64,000 nucleotides of DNA from Flavobacteriales bacterium (GTDB lineage: Bacteria; Bacteroidota; Bacteroidia; Flavobacteriales_D; Sanyastnellaceae), in NCBI GenBank assembly GCA_022447625.1, contig JAKVAX010000007.1, positions 1-64,000 on the forward strand, written 5' to 3'. A model generated the notes under the pieces. It saw only the letters and a program-made list of their open reading frames with translations. It did no database searches and was not told where the DNA came from. A program made the position numbers and the translations under genes. Each line of letters begins with the position of its first letter. Within the stretch, counting starts at the first letter, position 1. Positions 28,801 through 38,100 of this stretch are shown one piece after another.

Positions 28801-29178
28801 TTCAGAAGTGGGGTGTTCATGAATGACGGAACCAAATACACCTTTATTCCATTCCCTAATGAGTTGCAACTGAGTGTAGTCAACTCTTTCTGTATCGATG
28901 ATTTTGATAGTGACGGGGATATGGATTTGGCTATCGCCGGAAATAATTTCGACGCCGAAGTGGAGACCACGCGTTATGATTCATCCAATGGACTTGTGCT
29001 CATCAACAAGGGTGACGGAACCTTTGAGGTTCGTGATTACTTGGAGAGTGGCTTCTACCTTCCGCTCAATACAAGAGATATGGTGACGATCAGCATTCGT
29101 AACAATGGCAAGACGTCAGAGTCTCGAACCATAGCGGTTTCAAATGATGATCGAGCCATAGTTTTCAAGCGTCGTTAA
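25852..29178 (+). CDS. FG-GAP/VCBS repeat lipoprotein with UnbV (ASPIC) domain
   Basis: 1108-residue exported lipoprotein. The ATG at 25852 is preferred to 25798: the earlier one lies before a terminator hairpin, and the later one gives a lipobox (FLFLVAC, Cys16). Repeated calcium-binding FG-GAP motifs are clear (GDVNNDGKPDLFFTGN, DVNGDGWLDIYVCRS, DLNHDGWVDIYVAND, DLDGDGDLDLVVANN, DFDGDGDPDVFVGGS, DIDGNGYTDIVVGNT). They build two beta-propellers around an UnbV/ASPIC domain (~508-585). The family is common on Bacteroidota surfaces and resembles CRTAC1-type proteins. The ligand is unknown. Several DIYV sites use the same GATATATATGT codon run. Confidence 0.88.
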   Translation: MRKALLPIFLLFLVACGDEQPAHDEQSAAQTALAASSQFTLIKPAESGVQFVNEVHYSEKVNHLTWDALYYGGGVAIGDVNNDGKPDLFFTGNQEQDHLYLNKGEMTFEDVSANAGIQEEGTWSNGVAMADVNGDGWLDIYVCRSSWKLDAEDPDMRKNRLWINNQDGSFTDQAESYGLANIGYSTQVAFLDYDHDNDLDMFLLNAPSNNLEQKVAYNDSGFPDWCADRLYRNDGETFTDVSKETGVHAFSFGLGVVASDLNHDGWVDIYVANDYERPDYFYINQRDGTFKNELNSKIKHTSFTAMGCDAGDINNDGLSDLIVLDMQSPDHVRSKTNMPTMNTDVFWSYVDKGYNYQYMSNVLQVNHGAGYFTDAAQIAGVSSTDWSWSALLADFDLDTDRDLYITNGINYDIRNNDFALEFENRMDQGQQIDLFELSGLTPSTKISNQVFENLGDLEFNKVQKEWGLDQPSFSYGAAYGDLDGDGDLDLVVANNNDTPFIYKNNASGNWLQVVFSGPQGNAFAYGAKVFGYQGEKILYDELTVVKGYQSSCEPIIQLGLGDEASLDSLVVIYPDGQAQVRRNVKGNKRLMMEYANARVRSPKVYDFEPQIFADMTAQSGIDFTHKEDDFDDYRREVILPHRQSRLGPALAPGKFFAGPDQLWAREDGRKGGDIYIGGAKDQAGVIFRIQSDGTYKKVEDRTISADKGFEDVAAVALDVNGDGFDDLYVASGGYHLEEGASGYQDRLYVNDGTGKFSKAQLPETARTNAGDVCTGDFDGDGDPDVFVGGSSLSGKYPQCDRFLVLENQEGALVDRSENFPMLQDLGVIKDVDFIDTKNGPQLVIVGEWMQPMIYDFKELTPISGSTEPTFNGWWQEAVCADIDGNGYTDIVVGNTGVNNKFHVDQDHPLKIYGGDHDGNGTNDPVLSKAYKDRFVPVRGRECSSEQMPYVADQFQNFESFADASIEEMLGDAIDEAYYREVQEFRSGVFMNDGTKYTFIPFPNELQLSVVNSFCIDDFDSDGDMDLAIAGNNFDAEVETTRYDSSNGLVLINKGDGTFEVRDYLESGFYLPLNTRDMVTISIRNNGKTSESRTIAVSNDDRAIVFKRR

Positions 29179-29243
29179 GCGTAGCATTTTAACTCCAAAC
29201 CTAATTTCCGCCGCAGGCGAAAGGATACTATCCGAAAGCCTGC

Positions 29244-29251
29244 TAAATTTG
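29244..29251 (+). promoter_or_regulatory. Candidate -7 element for maeB-ruvA-sprA
   Basis: TAAATTTG is an exact match to TAnnTTTG and ends eight bases before the maeB ATG. No TTG is seen at the usual -33 spacing. The resulting leader would be only a few bases. Confidence 0.4.
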
Positions 29252-29259
29252 CCGCTTCT

Positions 29260-31524
29260 ATGAATAAGATCAGAAAGCAGGACGCCCTTGATTATCACTC
29301 ATCTGGGCGCAAAGGAAAATTGGAGGTGATTCCTTCAAAACCCTACAGTTCACAGCGTGATCTTTCCTTGGCTTACTCACCAGGTGTGGCTGAGCCTTGT
29401 CTCGCTATCGCGGAAAATCGTGAAGATGTATATAAGTATACTACCAAGGGGAATTTGGTAGCAGTAATCAGTAACGGAACAGCCGTGCTTGGTTTAGGGG
29501 ATATTGGCCCTGAAGCTAGCAAGCCTGTGATGGAAGGAAAGGGATTGCTGTTCAAAATCTTCGCTGATATCGATGTGTTCGATATTGAAGTAGATGCCAG
29601 TGACGTTGACCGCTTTGTGGAAACTGTAAAGGCCATCGCTCCAACTTTCGGAGGCATTAACCTCGAAGACATCAAAGCCCCTGAGGCATTCGAAATTGAG
29701 CAACGTCTGGTTGAAGAACTCGATATTCCGATCATGCACGATGACCAACACGGTACAGCCATTATTTCAGCGGCAGCCCTGTTGAACGCACTCGAGTTGG
29801 CAGAAAAGAATATTGAAAACGTGCGCATCGTAGTGAGCGGTGCAGGTGCGGCGGCCATCTCCTGTCTTGACCTTTACGTTCGTTTAGGTGCGAAGCTTGA
29901 GAACATTGCGATGTTCGACTCCAAAGGTCATATCAATACTTCTCGCGATAATCTCGATGAGCGAAAGTCGCGCTTTGCCACAGAGCAAGCCTTCACTGAT
30001 TTAGGTGATGCCTTGAAAGACGCAGATGTCTTCCTCGGGTTGAGTAAAGGAGGAATCGTCAATGGCGACATGATCAAATCGATGACGTCGAATCCGATCG
30101 TGTTTGCATTGGCTAACCCTGACCCTGAAATTGGATATGAAGAAGCCATGACTACACGTAATGACGTTATCATGGCTACCGGACGTTCAGATCACCCTAA
30201 CCAGGTGAACAACGTTCTCGGTTTCCCATACATCTTCCGTGGAGCATTAGATGTGCGTGCTACGTGTATCAACATGGAGATGAAACTCGCGGCGGTGCAA
30301 GCCATCGCGCGCTTGGCCAAAGAACCCGTACCAGATGAAGTGAACGAGGCCTACGACATGCGAAACATCGCGTTTGGACGTGACTTGATCATTCCAAAAC
30401 CATTGGACCCTCGATTGATTACCGAGGTCGCTTCCGCGGTAGCGAAAGCAGCCATAGATTCTGGAGTAGCGAAATACGAAATCGATGACTGGGGAGCATA
30501 CAAGCAAGAACTCATCCGTCGATTAGGACGCGACAATAAGTTGATCCGTAGCATTTCTGAACGCGCGCGAAAACGTCCGAAGCGTGTTGTGTTTGCTGAA
30601 GGAGAGAGCTACAAGATTTTGAAAGCTGCAGAGCAAGCCTCTGACGAACGCATTGCATTCCCCGTACTGCTTGGAAGTCGTGATCGCATTGAGAGCATGA
30701 TCAAAGAAAACTCTATCGAGTTGACTGATTACGAGATCATAGATCCAAGACATCCGGAAGAAACAGAGCGCTTGACAGTCTTTGCAGAGAAGCTTTTCGC
30801 GAAGCGCCAACGCAAGGGAATGACCTTGACTGAAGCACGTAAAGCCATGCGTGACCGCAACTACTTTGGTGCCATGATGGTAGAGACAGGAGATGCAGAT
30901 GCTTTGGTTTCTGGTTTGACCCGTAACTACCGAAACGTGATTCGTCCGGCACTTCAGATCATTGGTATGGAAGAAGACGTTGAGAAAGTCGCCGGGATGT
31001 ATATCATTGAAAGTGGTTCAGGACCAATCTTCTTTGCTGATACAACAGTGAGTGCAGATCCTACTTGGGAAGAGCTCGTAGACATCACCTTGCTTGTGGC
31101 GAAGACAGTGCGTCGTATGCGTATGACACCAAAGATTGCCATGTTGAGTTACTCGAACTTTGGTTCAGCCTACGGTAAAGACTCAAACAAGATGCGCAAA
31201 GCAGCAGCATACTTACAGAAACATCATCCTGATCTGATTGTGGATGGTGAGATTCAGGCCAACTTTGCATTGAATAATGAAATGATTGCGGAGAACTTCC
31301 CATTCTCAACGCTGCGAGGTAGAAAGGTCAACACGTTGATTTTCCCTAACCTTGCGGCAGGAAACATCGCTTACAAGCTGATGCAAGAAATGGGAGATAA
31401 GGAAGTGATCGGTCCGTTGTTGCTTGGAATGAAGAAATCATTCCATGTATTGCAGATGGGATCGAGTGTGCGGGAGATCATCAATATGGTGCGCATCGCT
31501 GTGGTTGATGCCCAAAACAAATAG
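29260..31524 (+). CDS. maeB: NADP-type malic enzyme with phosphotransacetylase-like domain
   Basis: 754-residue cytosolic enzyme that oxidatively decarboxylates malate to pyruvate and makes NADPH. The malic-enzyme part (~1-425) has AYSPGVAEPCL, the metal-site MHDDQHGTA segment and the nucleotide-binding VVSGAGAAAISCLDL segment. Residues ~430-754 are a phosphate-acetyltransferase-like domain (VVFAEGE, METGDADALVSGLTRNY, SYSNFGSAYG, FPNLAAGNIAYKL), which in MaeB proteins is regulatory. The length equals the usual ~750-760. It is the first gene in front of ruvA (two-base gap) and sprA. Confidence 0.95.
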   Translation: MNKIRKQDALDYHSSGRKGKLEVIPSKPYSSQRDLSLAYSPGVAEPCLAIAENREDVYKYTTKGNLVAVISNGTAVLGLGDIGPEASKPVMEGKGLLFKIFADIDVFDIEVDASDVDRFVETVKAIAPTFGGINLEDIKAPEAFEIEQRLVEELDIPIMHDDQHGTAIISAAALLNALELAEKNIENVRIVVSGAGAAAISCLDLYVRLGAKLENIAMFDSKGHINTSRDNLDERKSRFATEQAFTDLGDALKDADVFLGLSKGGIVNGDMIKSMTSNPIVFALANPDPEIGYEEAMTTRNDVIMATGRSDHPNQVNNVLGFPYIFRGALDVRATCINMEMKLAAVQAIARLAKEPVPDEVNEAYDMRNIAFGRDLIIPKPLDPRLITEVASAVAKAAIDSGVAKYEIDDWGAYKQELIRRLGRDNKLIRSISERARKRPKRVVFAEGESYKILKAAEQASDERIAFPVLLGSRDRIESMIKENSIELTDYEIIDPRHPEETERLTVFAEKLFAKRQRKGMTLTEARKAMRDRNYFGAMMVETGDADALVSGLTRNYRNVIRPALQIIGMEEDVEKVAGMYIIESGSGPIFFADTTVSADPTWEELVDITLLVAKTVRRMRMTPKIAMLSYSNFGSAYGKDSNKMRKAAAYLQKHHPDLIVDGEIQANFALNNEMIAENFPFSTLRGRKVNTLIFPNLAAGNIAYKLMQEMGDKEVIGPLLLGMKKSFHVLQMGSSVREIINMVRIAVVDAQNK

Positions 31525-31526
31525 GA

Positions 31527-32111
31527 ATGATCCATCACCTTCGAGGAAGACTAACTGAGAAAACTCCTACGCACGCGATCATAGAATGCGGTGGCGTAGG
31601 TTACCTACTCCATATAACACTCAATACGGCACAGCGCTTGCCCAACGATGAGTCATGCATGCTACTCGTTCACGAAGTGATCAGAGAAGATGCGCATGAA
31701 CTTTACGGTTTCCTTGAAGAAGGGGAGCGTGAAGCCTTCAGACGTTTGGTGTCTGTGTCTGGTGTTGGAGCCAATACGGCTCGGATGATCTTGAGTTCAT
31801 TAACTCCTGCTGACCTTGTTAATGTAATCCTTTCCAAGGATGTCGATAGTTTGAAAGGCATTAAAGGAATTGGGGCTAAAACTGCCCAACGAATAATTGT
31901 AGATTTGCACGACAAATTTCCAGCGGGTGATCTTGGTATTGAAAAAATTGCTCCTGGAGACAATACAGTTAAAATTGAAGCGTTAACTGCATTGTCGTCG
32001 TTAGGCTTCGACAGAACCAAAGCAGAAAAAACTCTCGATAAGATCTTGAAGACAGAAGGGTCATCTATTTCGGTAGAAGAACTGATCAAGCTGGCTCTCA
32101 AGCAACTATGA
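31527..32111 (+). CDS. ruvA: Holliday junction branch migration protein RuvA
   Basis: 194-residue DNA-binding subunit that holds the four-way junction for the RuvB motor in recombinational repair. It shows the N-terminal OB domain (MIHHLRGRLTEKTPTHAIIECGG in part), two helix-hairpin-helix segments (FRRLVSVSGVGANTARMIL and LKGIKGIGAKTAQRI) and the C-terminal helical RuvB-binding domain ending VEELIKLALKQL. It lies between maeB and sprA with gaps of two and one bases, so it is probably co-transcribed with both. Confidence 0.96.
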   Translation: MIHHLRGRLTEKTPTHAIIECGGVGYLLHITLNTAQRLPNDESCMLLVHEVIREDAHELYGFLEEGEREAFRRLVSVSGVGANTARMILSSLTPADLVNVILSKDVDSLKGIKGIGAKTAQRIIVDLHDKFPAGDLGIEKIAPGDNTVKIEALTALSSLGFDRTKAEKTLDKILKTEGSSISVEELIKLALKQL

Positions 32112-32112
32112 T

Positions 32113-35100
32113 ATGCGTTTGAGGGCTAAATATTTGATTGGAAGTGTGATGTTGATTGTCCTCCTCGGAATGTTCTGGGGCAGTACCGCTGTCAACATGT
32201 TGGAGTCTTGGCGTCCGGATCCAAGAGCGCACAAGCCTATAGTCATTGAACCGGATACATTGGAGCTTCCTTTTCCACACGGAGAAGATCCATTCAACCC
32301 AACCGAGAGTACTGGTGGAATCTCTCTCGATTGGCCTGATAATTTCCAGTACAACGTAGAATACGATCCAATCACCGGCACATATGTAGTCGTGCAAACC
32401 ATTGGTGACTCTATTGTTTTCCGTTCTCCAACGAGCTATACCCTCGATGAATATCTCGAATACGATATCCAGCAGAACGTTTCTGATTATTGGGCTGAAC
32501 GCCAAGAAGAAGAAGATGAAGCGAACCGTGCATGGGCACCAGTGCTGAAAGTAGGAGGGGAAGGGTTCAAAAACATCTTCGGTAGCAACGAGATCGAAAT
32601 TCGTCCGCAAGGTTCTGCGGAATTGACCTTTGGTTTCAACACTTCGAAAACAGATAACCCACGTATCCCAGAACGTCAGCGCCGTATCACGACGTTCGAC
32701 TTCAATCAGCGAATCCAGCTGAACGTTGTCGGAAACATCGGTACAAAGATGCAGCTGACTACCCAGTACAATACGGAGGCAACCTTCGATTTCGAGAATC
32801 AAATGAAACTCGAGTATACGGGCGATGAAGATGAAATCATCAAGAAGATTGAAGCGGGTAACGTCAGTATGCCGCTCTCCGGAACACTGATTTCAGGTAG
32901 CCAGAGTCTTTTCGGTGTGAAGCTTGAAACGCAGTGGGGACGTCTCCGCAATACGACCGTATTCTCACAGCAGCAGGGTGAGCGTAAGGAGATCACTGTT
33001 GAAGGTGGTGCTCAAACACAGCTCTTCGATATCCGCGCTGATAACTACGAAGCAAACAAACACTACTTCCTTTCTCAATGGTTCCGCGACCAGTATGACG
33101 ATGCATGTGCCAGTCTACCGGTAGTGAATTCTGGAGTGAATATTACACGTATTGAGGTATGGGTAGTGAACATGCAAGCAAATACGCAAAACGTGCGTAA
33201 CGTAATCGCATTCTCTGATCTTGGAGAGCACCCGAACTACGTTTCTACTAACCTTCCGGTAGGTGACCTCTCTGATCGCCCTGAATTGGCGACTACCCTA
33301 GATCAGAATCCAAATAACTTGAATAACGACATCTTCCTCGATATGACAGAGAACGAGGAAGTAATGGGTTATACTGGTGCGAATGCCGCGATTTCGGAAA
33401 TGAACATGGGCTACCAGCAAGGGGTACACTACGAGCGTGTGGGTAACGCACGTATGTTGAGTACTTCTGAGTACACCTACAATAGCCGTCTTGGTTTCAT
33501 CTCGCTTCGTCAAGCATTGAATAATGCCGAGGTACTTGCTATATCATACGAGTACACCTTGAACGGTGAGACCTACCAAGTAGGTACCCTTTCACAGGAT
33601 GGATACACTGCTCCTAGCGCGTTGATCTTGAAGATGCTGAAGTCTTCAGTGACACAAGTGAAACTGGATAATGGTGATCCAGCACCGATGTGGGACTTGA
33701 TGATGAAGAACGTATACAGCATGGGAGCGTTCGGAATCAACCGCGACAACTTCCGTTTGGATGTTTGGTACAATGACCCTTCAACGGGAGTTGACCTAAA
33801 CTACATCCCTCGTGATCCGCTTGAAGGACAATTACTCTTGCAGCTACTCAACCTCGATAGGTTGGATATCAATAACATACCGAATAAAGACGGCTTCTTC
33901 GATTTTGTAGACAATGCCGCCACCCAAGGGGGTACCATAGAATCGCAAACCGGTCGAATATTCTTCCCAGTCGTCGAGCCATTCGGTGAACACCTCGAAG
34001 GCGTCATACGCGACCAGGTAGATGATCCTGATCTCGAAGAGTCATTGGTGAATACCATCGTGTATCAGCCACTCTATGATTCTACGAAAACAGCCGCACA
34101 GCAGATTCCTTCATTGAACCGTTTCCGAGTTCGCGGACAGTTCCAGTCGCAGTCTAGTTCTGAAATTAGCTTGAATGCCTTGAACGTTCCACAAGGATCG
34201 GTATCGGTAACTGCCGGTGGGGTAGTGCTCGTTGAGAACCAAGATTACACGGTTGATTACAACCTCGGTCGTGTGCGTATCTTAAATGAAGGTCTTTTAG
34301 AGTCAGGTACTCCAATCAATATCTCGCTTGAAAGTAACTCGCTCTTCAATATTCAAATGCGAACCTTGATAGGTAGCCGCTTTGACTATGAAGTTGACGA
34401 CAACCTGAACATTGGAGCCACCGTGATGAACCTTCGGGAGCGTCCGCTGACTCAGAAGGTAAACGTGGGTGATGAGCCGGTGAACAACACCATCCTCGGT
34501 GCCGATGTACAGTACCAGACGGAGAGTGAATTCCTCACGCGTTTGGTTGACAGAATTCCATTGATCGATACGAAGGCGAAATCTTCGATTGATGTTTCCG
34601 GGGAGGCAGCCTACTTGATTCCAGGATATTCGAGAGCCATCGGTGACGACGGAAACGCATATATCGACGACTTCGAGGGATCACAGTCGGTGATTGACAT
34701 TCGTTCAATCAACCAGTGGTTCATGGCTTCTACGCCAAAACTTCAGTCGGATCTATTCCCTGAAGGAAACGTGGAAGACTCGTTGATCTATAACTACAAT
34801 CGCGCAAAACTTTCTTGGTACACCATTGATCCGCAGTTCTTCCGTGGTAACGGATTGCAAGACGGACAGGTGTCGAACGATATTAAGAGTGACCACCGCA
34901 TGCGCGAGGTCTTGGAAGGTGAGGTATTCCCTAACCGAGAACTTCCGGCAGGAACACCACCACTAATACCAACGCTTGACCTTACCTTCTACCCAGAAGA
35001 GCGCGGGCCGTATAACTACGAATTACCTAACGGAGCTCCAGGAGTTTCAGCAGGTTTGAATACAGACGGAACACTCGTTTCTCCTGAAACACGATGGGGT

Positions 35101-38100
35101 GGTATTCAACGCGCACTAGTGACAACAGACTTTGAGACCTCTAACGTTCAGTTCATTCAGTTCTGGTTGATGGATCCATTCCACGATGATTCTGAGAATG
35201 CGAACGGAGGGGAACTCTACTTCAACCTTGGTAACGTTTCTGAGGACGTTCTGAATGATTCACAGCTTTCTTACGAGAATGGATTGCCTTCAGCCAACCA
35301 AGACCTTCCGGTGCTTGAGTCTATTTGGGGTATTTACCCAGATCCGGCTACCTTCAACGTAGTAAATGCCTTTGATAACTCAACGGGTAACTACGATCAG
35401 CAGGATATCGGTCTGGATGGATTGAATAGTGCAAGTGAGCAGACCTTCTTCGATTCATGGTTGGCTGAGGTACAAGGTTTCCTTGATCCTGACGCTTTCG
35501 CGGAATACCAGGCTGACCCTTCAGGTGATGACTTCGAGTATTTCCGTTCTCCTGAAGCACAGAGCAACGAATGGACTATCATTCGTCGTTACAAGAACTT
35601 CAACGGTTATGATGGAAACTCTGATACGGGAACACCTAACGGTTACCCGATTGCAGCGACGACGATTCCGAACACCGAGGATATCAACCAGGATATCACC
35701 CTAAGTACGATTGAGAGCTATTACCAGTATCGCGTATCACTTCGTCCGCAAGACCTAGGTGAGGAGAATATTGGAAGTAACTACATCACGGACTCTTTCG
35801 AGACGACAGTTGAAACAGCGAATGGTGAGTCACGAAACATCCGCTGGTACCAGTTCAAGATTCCGATCTTCAACTACGACAACCGCGTGGGTGGTATCAC
35901 AGACTTCCGTTCGATCCGTTTCATCCGTATGTTCATGAAAGGATGGTCTGAGGAAGCAACACTTCGATTTGCTCGTCTTGAGCTTGTACGTGGTGAGTGG
36001 CGTGAATACCTCGGAAGTCTTGAAGGGCCACAAGAAATTGAACCGAACGATCCGGAACCGACAACGTTCACGATTGGTGCGGTAAACATTGAAGAAAACG
36101 GTAACCGTGAACCAGTTCCTTACGTGATTCCTCCTGGAATTCTACGTGAGATTGACGTCGGTACCGCGAACCAGCGTCGTTTGAACGAGCAGTCGCTATC
36201 ACTTGAAGTCTGTAACCTGATCGATGGGGATGCACGAGCCGCCTATCGCAATGTGAGTTACGACATGCGATTGTATAAGAAGCTGAAGATGTTCCTGCAC
36301 GCAGAGGCAGGTCCAGATGGAGCTCCTTTGAACGATAATGAGGTAACGGCATTCATTCGATTGGGTAGTGACTTTAATGAGAACTACTATGAATATGAAA
36401 TCCCGCTGAAGGTCACGCCGGCGTTTACAGGCGATGACGATGAAATCTGGCCGAGCGAAAACGACGTTGAAATCGAGTTTGCGAAGTTCCAGAACTTGAA
36501 ATTGTCACGTCCAGCAGGTTATCCAACCTTCCAAGAATACATTGAACGCGATGGTGAGGCGATGCTCCGAGTGAAGGGTAACCCTAACCTTGCCAATGTG
36601 ATCGTGGTGATGATCGGTATTCGTAACCCGCAGCAGGATGGTAACCCATTTGTGAGCACTGATCTTGGTGATCCGAAATGCGTAACTGTGTGGGCAAACG
36701 AACTCCGTTTGACTGACTTTGACGAGCCAGGTGGTTGGGCAGCAGTAGCACGCATGAATGCAACGCTTGCTGACTTCGGTAACGTGTCGGTTGCAGCAAA
36801 CATGTCTACTCCTGGTTGGGGTGGAATCGAGCAGGCCGTACTTGAACGTCAACGTGAGACCATCCGTGGAATTGATGCCAATACCACGCTACAACTTGGT
36901 AAATTCTTCCCTGAGAACCTCGGAGTTCAGCTTCCTGTATATCTCGGATATTCAGAAACGGTGACTACACCTCAATTCGATCCATTGGCTCCAGATATAG
37001 AGCTGGATCAAGTAGACCTCACCCCTGAACGTAAGAAGAGTTCTCAGCAAATAGTCCGAAGGCGAAGTATCAACTTTACCAATGTCCGAATCGATCCTCA
37101 ACCGAGCAATAAGCCTAAGAAGGATAAGAAAAAAGACAAGGAGAAGGATGACGCCGATGATAAGAAAGATAAGGGCGGCAAAGGTGGAAAAGGCGGAGCT
37201 GGAAAAGATGCCAAGTTCTATGATATCTCAAATATAAGTTTGTCGTACGGGTACAACGAGACCTACCGACGAGACATTAACATGGAGTTCCAGATGCAGA
37301 AGAGCTACACTGGAGGTCTGAACTACGCATTCCAGAACAAGCCTACAGAAGTGCGTCCGTTCAAGAACATTGGTTCGAGCCCGTTCTTCAAGTGGCTGAA
37401 AGACTTCAACTTCTACACAGGAATCAAGTCGTTCACGTTCAACACGACGATGGATCGTATGTACGAGACGTCACGTGTACGAAACAACACGGCCGCGCTC
37501 TTCGGAGTTGAGACGAACGTACTCATCCAAACTCAGGTATTGAAGACTTGGAACTGGAACCGTACGTACAACTTGAATTACGACATCACGAAGGCGTTGA
37601 AATTCACATACTCGGCGAACAATCAGGCCTTGGTAGGAGAACCAGCAGGGGTGATTGATCGTGAAGATGTGGATTGGTACGAAGCGTATAAAGACACCGT
37701 TTGGAACAACATCCAGAACTTCGGTGAGACAACGAACTTCAACCACAACGTATCGTTGAGCTACAAGCTTCCGTTCGACAAGATCCCGATGATGGATTGG
37801 ATTTCTTCGGATGCTCGTTACCAAGGAACTTACCGTTGGGACCGTGCTCCGTTCTCACAGGATTCATTGGGGCACACGATTCAGAACTCACGAAACCTGA
37901 CCTTGAACGCACAAGGAAACTTGGTGAACCTCTACAACAAGTCTGACTTCTTAAAAGAGATCAACCGAAAGTCTCCAAAGCGTAATCAAGGTCGTCAAGG
38001 ACGAAATGAAGACAAAGACGGTTTCGGTAATGAAAAGGATGACGATGATGATCGCGAGAAAGTAAACCCACTGCACGTGGCACTTCGTTTCTTGATGATG

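Noticed and set aside
32098-32802. 234-codon minus-strand ORF across the sprA start
   Set aside because: Shadow of sprA; composition is that of a reverse reading frame and no motif is present.
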